From Strongylocentrotus purpuratus (taxonomy: Eukaryota; Echinodermata; Echinoidea; Camarodonta; Strongylocentrotidae), in contig NW_022145601.1 in the NCBI RefSeq assembly GCF_000002235.5, forward strand, positions 2,306,016 through 2,370,015: a stretch of 64,000 bases of DNA. Direction: 5' to 3'. Each line of letters begins with the position of its first letter. Within the stretch, counting starts at the first letter, position 1. A program made the position numbers and the translations under genes. The notes below the pieces were generated by a model that was given only the letters and a program-made list of their open reading frames with translations, was not told where the DNA came from and searched no databases. Of this stretch, positions 46,423 to 58,641 are shown piece by piece.

Positions 46423-46621
46423 TTAGGTGATACGTACGTAGACGTATCACCTTTTGATTTCGTCAAGATTTTTATTATTTATTTATTTATTATTATTCTT
46501 CCTCGAATTTGTTCGCAGGATATCTCAAGACTGAATAAAGCCATTATCATGAAACTTACCATGATGATAGATCTTAGTCTAACTTAGAACTGCGTGACTT
46601 TTTAGAGAGTCAAAATTATCG

Positions 46622-47264
46622 TGACGTCATCCAGGCGCCATTTTGTGAAAATCAACTAATGATCATATCTTCATAACGGAAAAGTATTTCTCATTCATAA
46701 TTATCACAATTAAGATAAATATTTGTCCGGTTAATTTGAGGTCAATAAAAGTGCGCAAATGCGCGCGTGCGCGTTCGTCCGCGCGTTTACGCGCGCGCAA
46801 AAATTTAAAATGCTCCAAATCATCCCAAATTTTTTTTGCATACGTTTCAGGCCATATGGAGCATTTGATAAAAAAATTACGCACACGCGCATGCGCGCGC
46901 GTTTTCGCGCGTACTGGCATTTTGCAACATAGAATCGCCGATTTTTTTCTGTCATCATATTCGGTACATTTTTCCAAGCATTTTGATAATTTGTTCACCT
47001 TTTATTAACGCAATGAGCGTCCGTCAAAGTTGACAGCACGCGCGGATTTGCGTTATCTTTATCCACAATACATGGGCAAAAACATGCCTATATAAAATTC
47101 ATTGTAACTCTTTAGAATAGATGGAAACTCCTAATATTTTTTCATATTTGGATAGATTATGAGTCGGAGATATGATTTCATGACTCATTTTATCCTCAAT
47201 TAACTCATGACGTCATCATAATGGCCTCCAAACTCAAAATTTTAATTTGCATATTATGACGTCA
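46622..47264 (+). promoter_or_regulatory. three TGACGTCA sites of the element body (unit J example)
   Basis: Full CRE/ATF palindromes TGACGTCA at 46,622, 47,208 and 47,257. The same three positions recur in most bodies of the colony, in the contexts GTGACGTCATCCAGGCGCC, CATGACGTCATCATAATGG and TTATGACGTCAGCAT. Known bZIP factors of the CREB/ATF group bind this palindrome. Function here is not shown. Confidence 0.4.
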
Positions 47265-47685
47265 GCATATTTTTGGAAAATTGATTGTATCTCTGTAAAT
47301 ATGGATCAATTTTCTTTTTAATTTTGATATGTTCTAGCTGAGACAATTTTCTACAAATGTAGTATTCACAATTTTTATTTTTGACAAAAGTATCATGGTG
47401 TGTTTTTGCGATTAAAGGAGGCATGTCAATTTTTCGCATTTTGCGTGTATTCTCTATGGGACATGACTTTTTCTCAAAACTGGATTCTACGCTCCTGTCT
47501 TTCGCGAGCAAAATCTCCGTTGTTTTAGCTTCGTTTTCGCTGAGCTTTGGATATGTTGTAGCTGAGACAATGAGCTATCAAAAGTGTGACTATTATTTTT
47601 CGATTAGATGCCGGGATCATGCTCATATTTCACTTGCAAAGTAGGATTTCTGAATTCCATTTCCCGTTTACGTGTAATCGCTATG

Positions 47686-47760
47686 GGAGATGTTTTGGTA
47701 TATCGGTAACGCACTTGACTTCCAACCTCGAGATCCCTGGTTTGAGTCCGGGTGTCTCCA
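47686..47760 (+). ncRNA. tRNA-like module copy 5
   Basis: Acceptor GGAGATG/TGTCTCC intact. Box B has one change (GGTTTGAGTCC). A T9 run follows. Confidence 0.5.
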
Positions 47761-48460
47761 ACACTTTTTTTTTTCACTTTTTTTTCCTTTTGACCTTCAC
47801 TGTACCATCTCCTTTGAATATTTAAACACGTAGATTCGCAAATAATGTCATAAATAACCCTTTTTACTTTATTATTACCCTATTTTCACTTAATCCATTA
47901 CTTTTTGCGTGTAATCCCTATGGGAGATGACTTTTTCTAAAATCTGGAGTCTACATTCCTGTCTTTTGCGAGCAATATCGCCGTTATTTCGGCTTGGATT
48001 TTGTTGATTTTTGAGTATGTTGTAGCTGAGACTATATGCTATCTAAATCAACCCTCATTTTTTCAATAAGATGTCATGATCGCGCTCATGATCATGATCA
48101 TGATGATCATGATCATCATTATCTTAATGATGATAATCATTTATCAATTACATTTTCATTTCTTTGAATAAGATAAAAATCGTCAAAAGGTGTTCTTCAT
48201 GATGTAAATTAGAGTCAAATGTGTAACTGGTTACTGCACAGGGTCAAAGGTCATATATTGTTTCAATCTATCTTCCCTAGATCCATGATGATCAAGGAGA
48301 CACAATTTAATCTTGACATATGAATAGATCATAATGGGAGAAGCATATGAATGGGAGAAGCATTTTACAAAATAATATATCGTGTAATGCATTATTCGTT
48401 ATGTAGACCATTATCATACGTATCACCTAATTCGTCTAAGTGACGAATTAAAGTCTAGTT

Positions 48461-50511
48461 AGGTGATACGTACGTAGACGTATCACCTTTTGATTTCGTC
48501 AAGATTTTTATTATTTATTTATTTATTTATTTATTTATTATTATTCTTCCTCGATTTTGTTCGCAGGATATCTCAAGACTGAATAAAGCCATTGTCATGA
48601 AACTTTCAAAGATGATAGATCTTAGTCTAACTTAGAACTGCGTGACTTTTCAAAGACTCAAAATTATCGTGACGTCATCTAGACGCCATTTTGTTAAAAT
48701 CAACTTATGATCATATCTTCATAACGGAAAGCCATTTCTCATTCATATTTGTCATGATCAAGGTCAATATCCGTCCGGTCAATTTGAGGTCAATATATGC
48801 GCGTAAAAATGCGCGTACGCGTAGGTGCGCGCGTATACGCGCGCTAAAAAAATTAAAATGCTCCAAATCATCCCAAATTTTTTTTGCATACGTTTCAGGC
48901 CATATAGAGCATTTGACAAAAAATCGCGCTCACGCGCATGCGCGCGCGTTTTTTGCGCGTACCAGCATTTTGCAACATAGAATCGCCGTATTTTCTCCGT
49001 CATCGTATTTTGTACATTTTTCCAAGCATTTTGATAATTTGTTCACCTTTTAATAACGCAATGAGCGTCCGTCAAAGTTGACAGCACGCGCGGATTTGCG
49101 TGATCTTTATCCACAATACATGGGCCAAAAAATGCCTATACAAAATTCATTGTAACTCTTCAGAATAGATAGAAACTCCCAATATTCTTTCATATGTGGA
49201 TAGATTATGAAATGGAAATATGATTTCATGTCTCATTTGACTCTCAATTAACTCATAATGTCATCATAATGGCCTCCAAACTCGAAATTTAAATTTGCAT
49301 ATTATGACGGATGCATATTTTTGGAAAATTGATTGTATCTCTGTAAATATTGATTTTTTTTTCTTCCAAATTTTGATATGTTCTAGCTGAGACAATTTTC
49401 TACAAATGTAGTGTACATAATTGTCCAGTTTGACAAAGGTATCATGGCGTATTTTTGCGATTAAAGGAGGCATGTCAATTTTTCACATTTTGCGTGTATT
49501 GTCTATGGGACATGACTATTTCTCAAAACTGCATTCTACATTTCCGTCTTTCGCGAGCAACATCTCCTTTTTTTAACTTTGTTTTCCGTGAGCTTCGGAT
49601 ATGTTGTAGCTGAGACAATGAGCTATCTCCAATGTGTACTTCATTTTTCGATCAGATGCCGGGATCATGCTCATATTTTACTTGCAAAGTGGGATTTTAG
49701 AATTCCATTTTCGTTTACGTGTAATCGCTATGGGAAATGTTTTGGTATATCGCTAACGCACTTGACTTCCGACCTTGAGATCCCGGGTTCGAGTCCGGGT
49801 GTCTGCAACAATTTTTTCTCCACTTTTTTTGTTCCTTTTGACCTTTCACTGTACCATCTCCTTTGATTATTTAAACACGTAGAATCGCAAATAGTGTAAT
49901 AAACAACCCTATTTACTTTAGTGTTTCCCTATTTTCACTTAATCCATTACTTTTTGCGTGTAATCCCTGTGGGAGATAATTTTTTTTTCAAATCTGGATT
50001 CTACATTCCTGTCTTTTGCGAGCAATATCGCCGTTATTTCTGCTTGGATTTTGTTGATTTTTGAGTATGCTATAGCTAAGACTATGTGCTATCTAAATCA
50101 CCCCTCATTTTTTCAATAAGATGTCAGGACCCCGCTCATGATCATGATCTTCATCATGATTATCATGATCATCATTATCATAATGATGATAATCATTTAT
50201 CAATTATATTTTCATTTCTTTGAATAAGATAAAATCGTCAAAAGGTGTTCTTCATGATATAAATTAGAATCAAAGAAGTAACTGGTTACTGCGCAGGGTC
50301 AATGGTCATATTTTTTCAATCTATCTTCCCTAGATCCATAATGATCAAGGGGACACAATTTAATGTTGACATATGAATAGATCATTATGGGAGAAGCATA
50401 TAAATGGGAGAAGCATTTTACAAAATAATATATCGTGTAATGCATTATACGTTATGTAAACCAATATCATACGTATCACCTAATTCGTCTAAGTGACGAA
50501 TTAAAGTCTAG
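48461..50511 (+). mobile_element. type-A unit K, full length
   Basis: 2,051 bp with both ends, landmarks at 48,670 and 49,255, tRNA-like module at 49,733 and GATC microsatellite at 50,138. Its DR1-like site is mutated (GGGTCAATGGTCA, 50,295). CTAG is at 50,508-50,511. Confidence 0.8.
49733..49807 (+). pseudogene. tRNA-like module copy 6
   Basis: T stem strengthened (CCGGGTTCGAGTCCGGG) but the acceptor 3' strand is changed (GTCTGCA) and no longer pairs at that base. Confidence 0.5.
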
Positions 50512-51734
50512 TATTTATTTTGTGTCTGTATAGAAGAAATTATTATTATTCTTCCTCAATTTTGTTCGCAGGATATCTCAAGAATGGCTAAAGCCATTAT
50601 CATGAAACTTTCCATGATGATAGATCTTAGTCTAACTTAGAACTGCGTGACTTTTCAAAAACTCAAAATCAATGTGACGTCATCCAGGCGCCATTTTGTG
50701 AAAATCAACTTATGATCATATCTTCATAACGGAAAAGTATTTCTCATTCATAATTATCACGATTAAGATCAATATCCTTCCGGTCAGTTTCAGGTCAATA
50801 AACGTGCGCAAATGCGCGCGTGCGCGCTCGTCCGCGCGTTTACGCGCGCGCAAAAAATTAAAATGCTCTAAATCATCCCAATTTTTTTTTGCATACGTTT
50901 CAGGCCATATGGAGCATTTGATAAAAAAATTACGCACACGCGCATGCGCGCGCGTTTTCGCGCGTACTGGCAGTTTGCAACATAGAATCGCCGATTTTTT
51001 TCTGTCATCATATTTGGTACATTTTTCCAAGCATTTTGATAATTTGTTCACCTTTTAACGCAATGAGCGTCCGTCAAAGTTGACAGCACGCGCAGATTTG
51101 CGTTTCTTTATCCACAATACATGGGCAAAAACATGCCTATATAAAATTCATTGTAACTCTTTAGAATAGATAGAAACTCCTAATATTTTTTTCATATTTG
51201 GATAGATTATGAGTCGGAAATATGAATTCATGTCTCATTTTATCCTCAATTAACTCATGACGTCATCATAATGGCCTCCAAACTCAAAATTTCAATTTGC
51301 ATATTATGACGTCAGCATATTTTTGGAAAATTGATTGTACATCTGTAAATATAGATCAATTTTCTTTTTAATTTTGATATGTTCTAGCTAAGACAATTTT
51401 CTACAAATGTAGTATTCACAATTTTATTTTTGACAAAAGTATCATGGGGTATTTTTGCGATTAAAGGAGGCATGTCAATTTTTCGCATTTTGCGTGTATT
51501 CTCTATGGGACATGACTTTTTCTCAAAACTGGATTCTACATTTCTGTCTTTCGCGAGCAAAATCTCCGTTGTTTTAGCTTAGTTTTCGCTGAGCTTCGGA
51601 TATGTTGTAGCTGAGACAATGAGCTATCACAAGTGTGCCCTTCATTTTTCGATTAGATGCCGATATCATGCTCATATTTCACTTGCAAAGTAGGATTTCT
51701 GAATTCCATTTCCCGTTTACGTGTAATCGCTATG

Positions 51735-52457
51735 GGAGATGTTTTGGTATATCGTTAACTCTTAAGCTGCCATCCATACAATGCACCCAGTGCCACAGTG
51801 CTAATCCCTATTGTGCCCGCTACTAATCTCCTGTGTGCCAAGTTAATTTAGGGTTGGTTCAAGTGCGTGTAGTTTAAATTGTTACTATGTTTGATCCACT
51901 ATAACATCTCATCTGTATATTGTATAAAAAAGAATTGTACGTTAAAGTTGTAGGAAATTTAACCCTCTTTCTGTTGATACCAATATCATTTCATGAATCT
52001 GTAATTTTGGTAAAGTAAATAAGCACTATCAGTGAGTTGTCAAACCAATCCGTTGTCTCATTTCCCGCACACAATCTGAGGGGCCATGATCAAAACTGAC
52101 AAATTTGATGATAAAATATCGCAATTTTCTCAGGAAAATCCAATGTAACGGTATATGTGAAGCACACAAAATCAAAACAACAATAAACCCCCTCCACAAA
52201 TACAGTAAGCATTCATGCGTGCACGCAATGCGCATCGCACAATAGGCATAAACAATTAGCTTGTGTACTTATGCACGAAAATGTGTCCGTGGCACGCGAG
52301 CGGATGAGAGTTTATGTGTGCATGGCATATCAACAGAAACCCGGTTATGTGTGCGTGGCACGCCAGCGCATGCACAGAACAGTGTTCTTGGCACGATAAG
52401 AGTTAACGCACTTGACTTCCAACCTCGAGATCCCTGGTTCGAGTCCGGGTGTCTCCA
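51735..52457 (+). pseudogene. tRNA-like module copy 7, split by TTAA element
   Basis: GGAGATGTTTTGGTATATCG, then the insertion at TTAA, then CGCACTTGAC through GTCTCCA. The A-box and B-box regions are now about 650 bp further apart. Confidence 0.8.
51755..52406 (-). mobile_element. piggyBac-like TTAA element, copy 2
   Basis: Same 640-bp family as 20,848-21,488 but inverted: TTAA-CTCTTAAGCTGCCA on the left and TTGGCACGATAAGAG-TTAA on the right. The target ATCGTTAACGCAC is present uninterrupted at about 35,269. The high similarity of the two copies implies recent activity. Confidence 0.9.
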
Positions 52458-53158
52458 ACACTTTTTTTTTCTCACTTTTTTTTCCTTTTGACCTTCACTG
52501 TACCATCTCCTTTGATTATTTAAACACGTAGATTCGCAAATAATGTCATAAATAACCCTTTTTACTTTATTATTACCCTATTTTCACTTAATCCATTACT
52601 TTTTGCGTGTAATCCCTATGGGAGATGACTTTTTCTAAAATCTGGAGTCTACATACACGTCTTTTGCGAGCAATATCGCCGTTATTTCGGCTTGGATTTT
52701 GTTGATTTTTTAGTATGTTGTAGCTGAGACTATATGCTATCTAAATCAACCCTCATTTTTTCAATAAGATGTCATGATCGCGCTCATGATCATGATCATG
52801 ATCATCATGATCATCATTATCATAATGATGATAATCATTTATCAATTACATTTTCATTTCTTTGAATAAGATAAAAATCGTCAAAAGGTGTTCTTCATGA
52901 TGTAAATTAGAGTCAAATGTGTAACTGGTTACTGCACAGGGTCGAAGGTCATATATTGTTTCAATCTATCTTCCCTAGATCCATGATGATCAAGGAGACA
53001 CAATTTAATCTTGACATATGAATAGATCATAATGGGAGAAGCATATGAATGGGAGAAGCAGTTTACAAAATAATATATCGTGTAATGCATTATTCGTTAT
53101 GTAGACCATTATCATACGTATCACCTAATTCGTCTAAGTGACGAATTAAAGTCTAGTT

Positions 53159-55215
53159 AGGTGATACGTAACGAAGTCAACGTATCACCTTTTGATTTCG
53201 TCAAGATTTTTCTTTATTATTATTATTATTATTATTTATTTTTATTATTCTTCCTCGAATTTGTTCGCAGGATATCTCAAGACTGAATAAAGCCATTATC
53301 ATGAAACTTTCAATGATGATAGATCTTAGTCTAACTTAGAACTGTGTGACTTTTCAGACAGTCAAGGTCATCGTGACGTCATCCAGGCGCCATTTTGTGA
53401 AAATCAACTTATGATCATATCTTCATAAAGGAAAGCCATTTTTCATTCATATTTATCATGATTAAACTCAATATCCGTCCGGTCAATTTTAAGTCAATAA
53501 ATGCGCGCAAAAATGCGCGTACGCTTATGTCCGCGCGTTTACGCGCGCGAAAAAAATTTAAATGCTCCAAATCATCCCAATTTTGTTTTACATCCGTTTC
53601 AGGCCATATGGAGCATTTGATAAAAAAATTACGCACACGCGCATGCGCGCGCATTTTCGCGCGTACTGGCATTTTGCAATATAGAATCGCCGAATTTTTC
53701 CGTCATTATATTTGATACATTTTTCCAAGCATTTTGATAACTTGTTCACCTTTTAATAACGCAATGAGCGTCCGTCAAAGTTAACAGCACGCGCAGATCT
53801 GCGTTATCTTTATCCACCATACATTGGCAAAAACATGCCTATACAAAATTCATTGTAACTGTTCAGAATGGATGGGAACTCCCAATATGTTTTCATATTT
53901 AGATAGATTATGAGTTGGAGATATGATTTCATGTCTCATTTGACCCTCAATTAACTCATGATGTCATCATAATGGCCTCCAAACTCAAAATTTCAATTTG
54001 CATATTATGACGTCAGCATATTTTTGGAAAATTAATTGTATCTCTGTAAATATTGATCAATTTTCTTTCAAATTTTGATATGTTCTAGCTGAGCCAATTT
54101 GCTACAAGTATAGTTGCCACAATTTTTCATTTTGACTAAGGCATCAAGGCGTACTTTTGCGATTAAAGGAGGCATGTCAATTTTTCACATTTTGCGTGTA
54201 TTCTCTAAGGGACATGACTTTTTCTCAAAACTGGATTCTACACTCCTGTCTTTTGCGAGCGAAATCTCCCATATTTTAGCTTTGTTTTCGCTGAGCTTCG
54301 AATATGTTGTAGCTGAGACAATAAGCTATCACACGTGTGCCTTTTATATTTCGATCAGATGCCGGGATTATGCTCATATTTCACTTGCAAAGTAGGATTT
54401 CTGAATTCCATTTCCCGTTTACGTGTAATTAATCGCTATGGGAGATGTTTTGGTATATCGGTAACGCACTTGACTTCCAACCTCGAGATCCCTGGTTCGA
54501 TTCCGGGTGTCTCCAACACTTTTTTTTTCACTTTTTTTTCCTTTTGACCTTCACTGTACCATCTCCTTTGATTATTTAAACACGTAGATTCGCAAATAAT
54601 GTCATAAATAACCCTTTTTACTTTATTATTACCCTATTTTCACTTAATCCATTACTTTTTGCGTGTAATCCCTATGGGAGATGACTTTTTTTTTCAAATC
54701 TGGATTCTACATTCCTGTCTTTTGCGAGCAATATCGCCGTTATTTCGGCTTGGATTTTGTTGATTTTTGAGTATGTTGTAGCTGAGACTATATGCTATCT
54801 AAATCAACCCTCTTTTTTTTCAAAAAGATGTCATGATCGCGCTTATGATCATGATCATGATCATCATGATCATCATTATCATAATGATGATAATCATTTA
54901 TCAATTACATTTTCATTTCTTTGAATAAGATAAAAATCGTCAAAAGGTGTTCTTCATGATGTAAATTAGAGTCAAATGTGTAACTGGTTACTGCACAGGG
55001 TCAAAGGTCATATATTGTTTCAATCTATCTTCCCTAGATCCATGATGATCAAGGAGACACAATTTAATCTTGACATATGAATAGATCATAATGGGAGAAG
55101 CATATAAATGGGAGAAGCATTTTACAAAATAATATATCGTGTAATGCATTATTCGCTATGTAAACCACTATCATACGTATCACCTAATTCGTCTAAGTGA
55201 CGAATTAAAGTCTAG
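53159..55215 (+). mobile_element. type-A unit M, full length
   Basis: 2,057 bp: long-loop 5' hairpin, landmarks at 53,376 and 53,960, tRNA-like module at 54,441, GGGTCAAAGGTCA at 54,998, CTAG 55,212-55,215. Confidence 0.8.
54441..54515 (+). ncRNA. tRNA-like module copy 8
   Basis: Acceptor intact. Box B GGTTCGATTCC still fits the consensus GGTTCGANTCC. A 4-bp duplication (TAATTAAT) lies just upstream. Confidence 0.5.
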
Positions 55216-57215
55216 TATTTATTTTGTGTCTGTATAGAAGAAATTATTATTATTCTTCCTCGATTTTGTTCGCAGGATATCTCAAAAATGGCTAAAGCCA
55301 TTATCATGAAACTTGCCATGATGATAGATCTTAGTCTAACTTAGAACTGCGTGACTTTTCATAGACTCAACATCATCGTGACGTCATCTAGGCGCCATTT
55401 TGTGAAAATCAACTTATGATCATATCTTCATAACGGAAAAGTATTTCTCATTCATAATTTTCACGATTAAGATCAATATCCGTCCGGTCAATTTCAGGTC
55501 AATAAACGTGCGCAAATGCGCGCGTGCGCGTTCGTCCGCGCGTTTACGCGCGCGCGCAAAAATTTAAAATGCTCGTAATCATCCCAAAAATTTTTGGCAT
55601 ACGTTTTAGGCCATATGGAGCATTTGACAAAAAATTTTGCTCACGCGCATACGCGCGCGTTTTTTGCGCGTACTAGCATTTTGTAACATAAAATCGCCGA
55701 ATTTTGTCTATCATCATATTTGGCACATTTTTCCAAGCATTTTGATAACTTGTTAACCTTTTAATAACGCAATGAGCGTCCGCCAAAGTTGACAGCGCGC
55801 GCGGATCTGCGTTATGTTTATCCACAATATATGGGCAAAATCATGCCTATACAAAATTCATTGTAACTCTTCAGAATAGACAGGAACTCCCAATATTTTT
55901 TCATATTTAGATAGATTATGAGTCTAAGATTTGATTTTATGTCTCATTTGACCCTCAATTAACTCATGACGTCATCATAATGGCCTCCAAACTCAAAATT
56001 TTAATTTGCATATTATGACGTCAGCATATTCATGGAAAATTTAGTGTATTTCTCGTAATATTTATTGATTTTCTTCCAAATTTGGCTATGTTCTAGCTGT
56101 GACAATTTTCTACAAATGTAGTATTCACAATTTTTTATTTTTGACAAAAGTATCATGGGGTATTTTTGCGATTAAAGGAGGCATGTCAATTTTTCGCATT
56201 TTGCGTGTATTCTCTAAGGGACATGATTTTTTTCTCAAAGCTGGATTCTACACTCCTGTCTTTCGCGAGCGAAATCTCCGTTGTTTTAGCTTTGTTTTCG
56301 CTGAGCTTCGAATATGTTGTAGCTGAGACCATAGCTATCAAAAGTGTGTCTTTTATTTTTCGATTAGATGCCGGGATCATGCTCATATTTCACTTGCAAA
56401 GTAGGATTTCTGAATTCCATTCCCGTTTACGTGTAATCGCTATGGGAGATGTTTTGGTATATCGGTAACGCACTTGACTTCCAACCTCGAGATCCCTGGT
56501 TCGAGTCCGGGTGTCTCCAACACTTTTTTTTCTACTTTTTTTTCCTTTTGACCTTTACTGTACCAATTCCTTTGATTATTTAAACACGTAGATTCGCAAA
56601 TAATGTCATAAATAACCATTTTTACTTTATTATTACCCTATTTTCACTTAATCCATTACTTTTTGCGTGTAATCCCTATGGGAGATGACTTTTTCTAAAA
56701 TCTGGAGTCTACATTCCTGTCTTTTGCGAGCAATATCGCCGTTATTTCGGCTTGGATTTTGTTGATTTTTGAGTATGTTGTAGCTGAGACTATATGCTAT
56801 CTAAATCAACCCTCATTTTTCCAATAAGATGTCATGATCGCGCTCATGATCATGATCATGATCATCATGATCATCATTATCATAATGATGATAATCATTT
56901 ATCAATTACATTTTCATTTCTTTGAATAAGATAAAATCGTCAAAAGGTGTTCTTCATGATGTAAATTAGAGTCAAATGTGTAACTGGTTACTGCACAGGG
57001 TCAAAGGTCATATATTGTTTCAATCTATCTTCCCTAGATCCATGATGATCAAGGAGACACAATTTAATCTTGACATATGAATAGATCATAATGGGAAAAG
57101 CATATGAATGGGAGAAGCATTTTACAAAATAATATATCGTGTAATGCATTATTCGTTATGTAAACCATTATCATACGTATCACCTAATTCGTCTAAGTGA
57201 CGAAGTAAAGTCTAG
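55216..57215 (+). mobile_element. type-A unit N, no 5' hairpin
   Basis: Landmarks at 55,380 and 55,967, tRNA-like module at 56,445, GGGTCAAAGGTCA at 56,998. The 3' hairpin has one mismatch (GACGAAGTA) before CTAG 57,212-57,215. Confidence 0.75.
56445..56519 (+). ncRNA. tRNA-like module copy 9
   Basis: Acceptor GGAGATG/TGTCTCC, perfect T-arm and box B GGTTCGAGTCC. With copy 11 it is one of the best-preserved copies. Confidence 0.55.
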
Positions 57216-58505
57216 TTTTATTTTTATTATTCTTCCTCGAATTTGTTCGCAGGATATCTCAAGACTGAATAAAGCCATTGTCGTGAAACTTTCAATGATG
57301 ATAGATCTTAGTCTAACTTAGAACTGCATGACTTTTCAAAGACTCCAAATCATCGTGACGTCATCCAGGCGCCATTTTGTGAAAATCAACTTATGATCAT
57401 ATCTTCATAACGGAAAGGAATTTCTCATTTATAATTATCAGGATTAAGATCAATATCCGTCCGGTCAATTTCAGGTCAATAAATGCGGGCAAAAATGTGC
57501 GTACACGTTTGTGCGCGCGTTAACGCGCGCGTAAAATTTTAAATTGCTCAAAATCGTCTTAAATTTTTTTTGCATACGTTTTAGGCCATTATAAGCTTTT
57601 CATAAAAAATCGCGCAAAACACGCATTTTTGCGCGTTTTCGTTCGTCACGGCCGAACAAAAAATAATTAACCCTCAATTTTTTGGACAGGATATTCCTCA
57701 TACTTTTCTGAACAATTTGATACCATGTTCATCTCTTTATCACTATTAATAACGGAATGAGCGTCCGTTGAAGATAAATATCCGTGCGTGCCAGCTCATG
57801 TATTACATAGCATATATGGGCAAAAACATGCCTATAAAAAGTACATCGGGATGAATAAGGACTGCCATTTTTGTTTCATATTTAGATAGAGTATGAGTCG
57901 GAGATAGGATTTCATGTCTCATTTGGCCATTAAGTATATTTTTACATAATCATATTGACCTTGGAACTCAAAATACGAATTTGCATATTATGACGTCAAC
58001 ATATTTACGGAAAATGATTGTATCTCTGCAAATATTTATCATTTTCTTCTAAATTTTGATATGTTGTAGCTGAGACAATTCTTCACAAGATAATTACCAA
58101 TATTTATTCATTTTGATGACTTCATTAGATTTTTGCTTAATATGCGTCTTATGCCTATGATAGGTGATTGATACTACATTCCAGTCTAGACTTGTTCATT
58201 ATGTTGCGTATGTAGTGCGTCGAAATATCAGTTCAATGAATGGTAGGCTCTGCAATCAGGCGAAAATTTGAGCTTGTTTAGTAAATTAATAGTTTAATCA
58301 TATAACAATTCTCTATGGAATACCTGAAGGGGGCGCTATACCACTTTTAATCATGGTTATCGTCATTTAAAAAAAATTTCATCATCATCAATATCGTCAT
58401 TATCGTATTTATGAATATTATCTTTAGATCATCATCGGCACACTTTCATGATACAACAATAGCTACGTATCACCTAATTCGTCAAAGTGACGAATTAAAG
58501 TCTAG
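57216..58505 (+). mobile_element. type-A-ended unit O, diverged body
   Basis: First landmark at 57,357, decayed second landmark near 57,945. There is no tRNA-like module, and the GAAGGGGGCGCTATACCAC tail motif is at 58,327. CTAG is at 58,502-58,505. Confidence 0.65.
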
Positions 58506-58641
58506 TTAGGTGATACGTACGTAGACGTATCACCTTTTGATTTCGTCAAGATTTTTATTATTTATTTATTTATTTATTATCAGGTGGGCTGTATATCGTA
58601 CAGACCACCTTATAATTTCGTTAGAATTGCCTTTATTTATT

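Larger units (their letters stand above)
46425..48458 (+). mobile_element. type-A element, full-length reference (unit J)
   Basis: Complete 2,034-bp copy: 5' hairpin GGTGATACGT/ACGTATCACC, TTTTGATTTCGTCAAGAT, TTTATT microsatellite, body (landmarks 46,623 and 47,207), tRNA-like module, and GATCATGATC microsatellite (48,085-48,150). It continues with GGGTCAAAGGTCA (48,241), ACGTATCACC, the 9-bp hairpin TAATTCGTC/GACGAATTA and AAGTCTAG. T follows the CTAG. Confidence 0.8.
50512..53156 (+). mobile_element. type-A unit L, no 5' hairpin
   Basis: Landmarks at 50,679 and 51,258, with the tRNA-like module interrupted by a TTAA element. About 2.0 kb without that insertion. CTAG is at 53,153-53,156. 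Confidence 0.75.
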
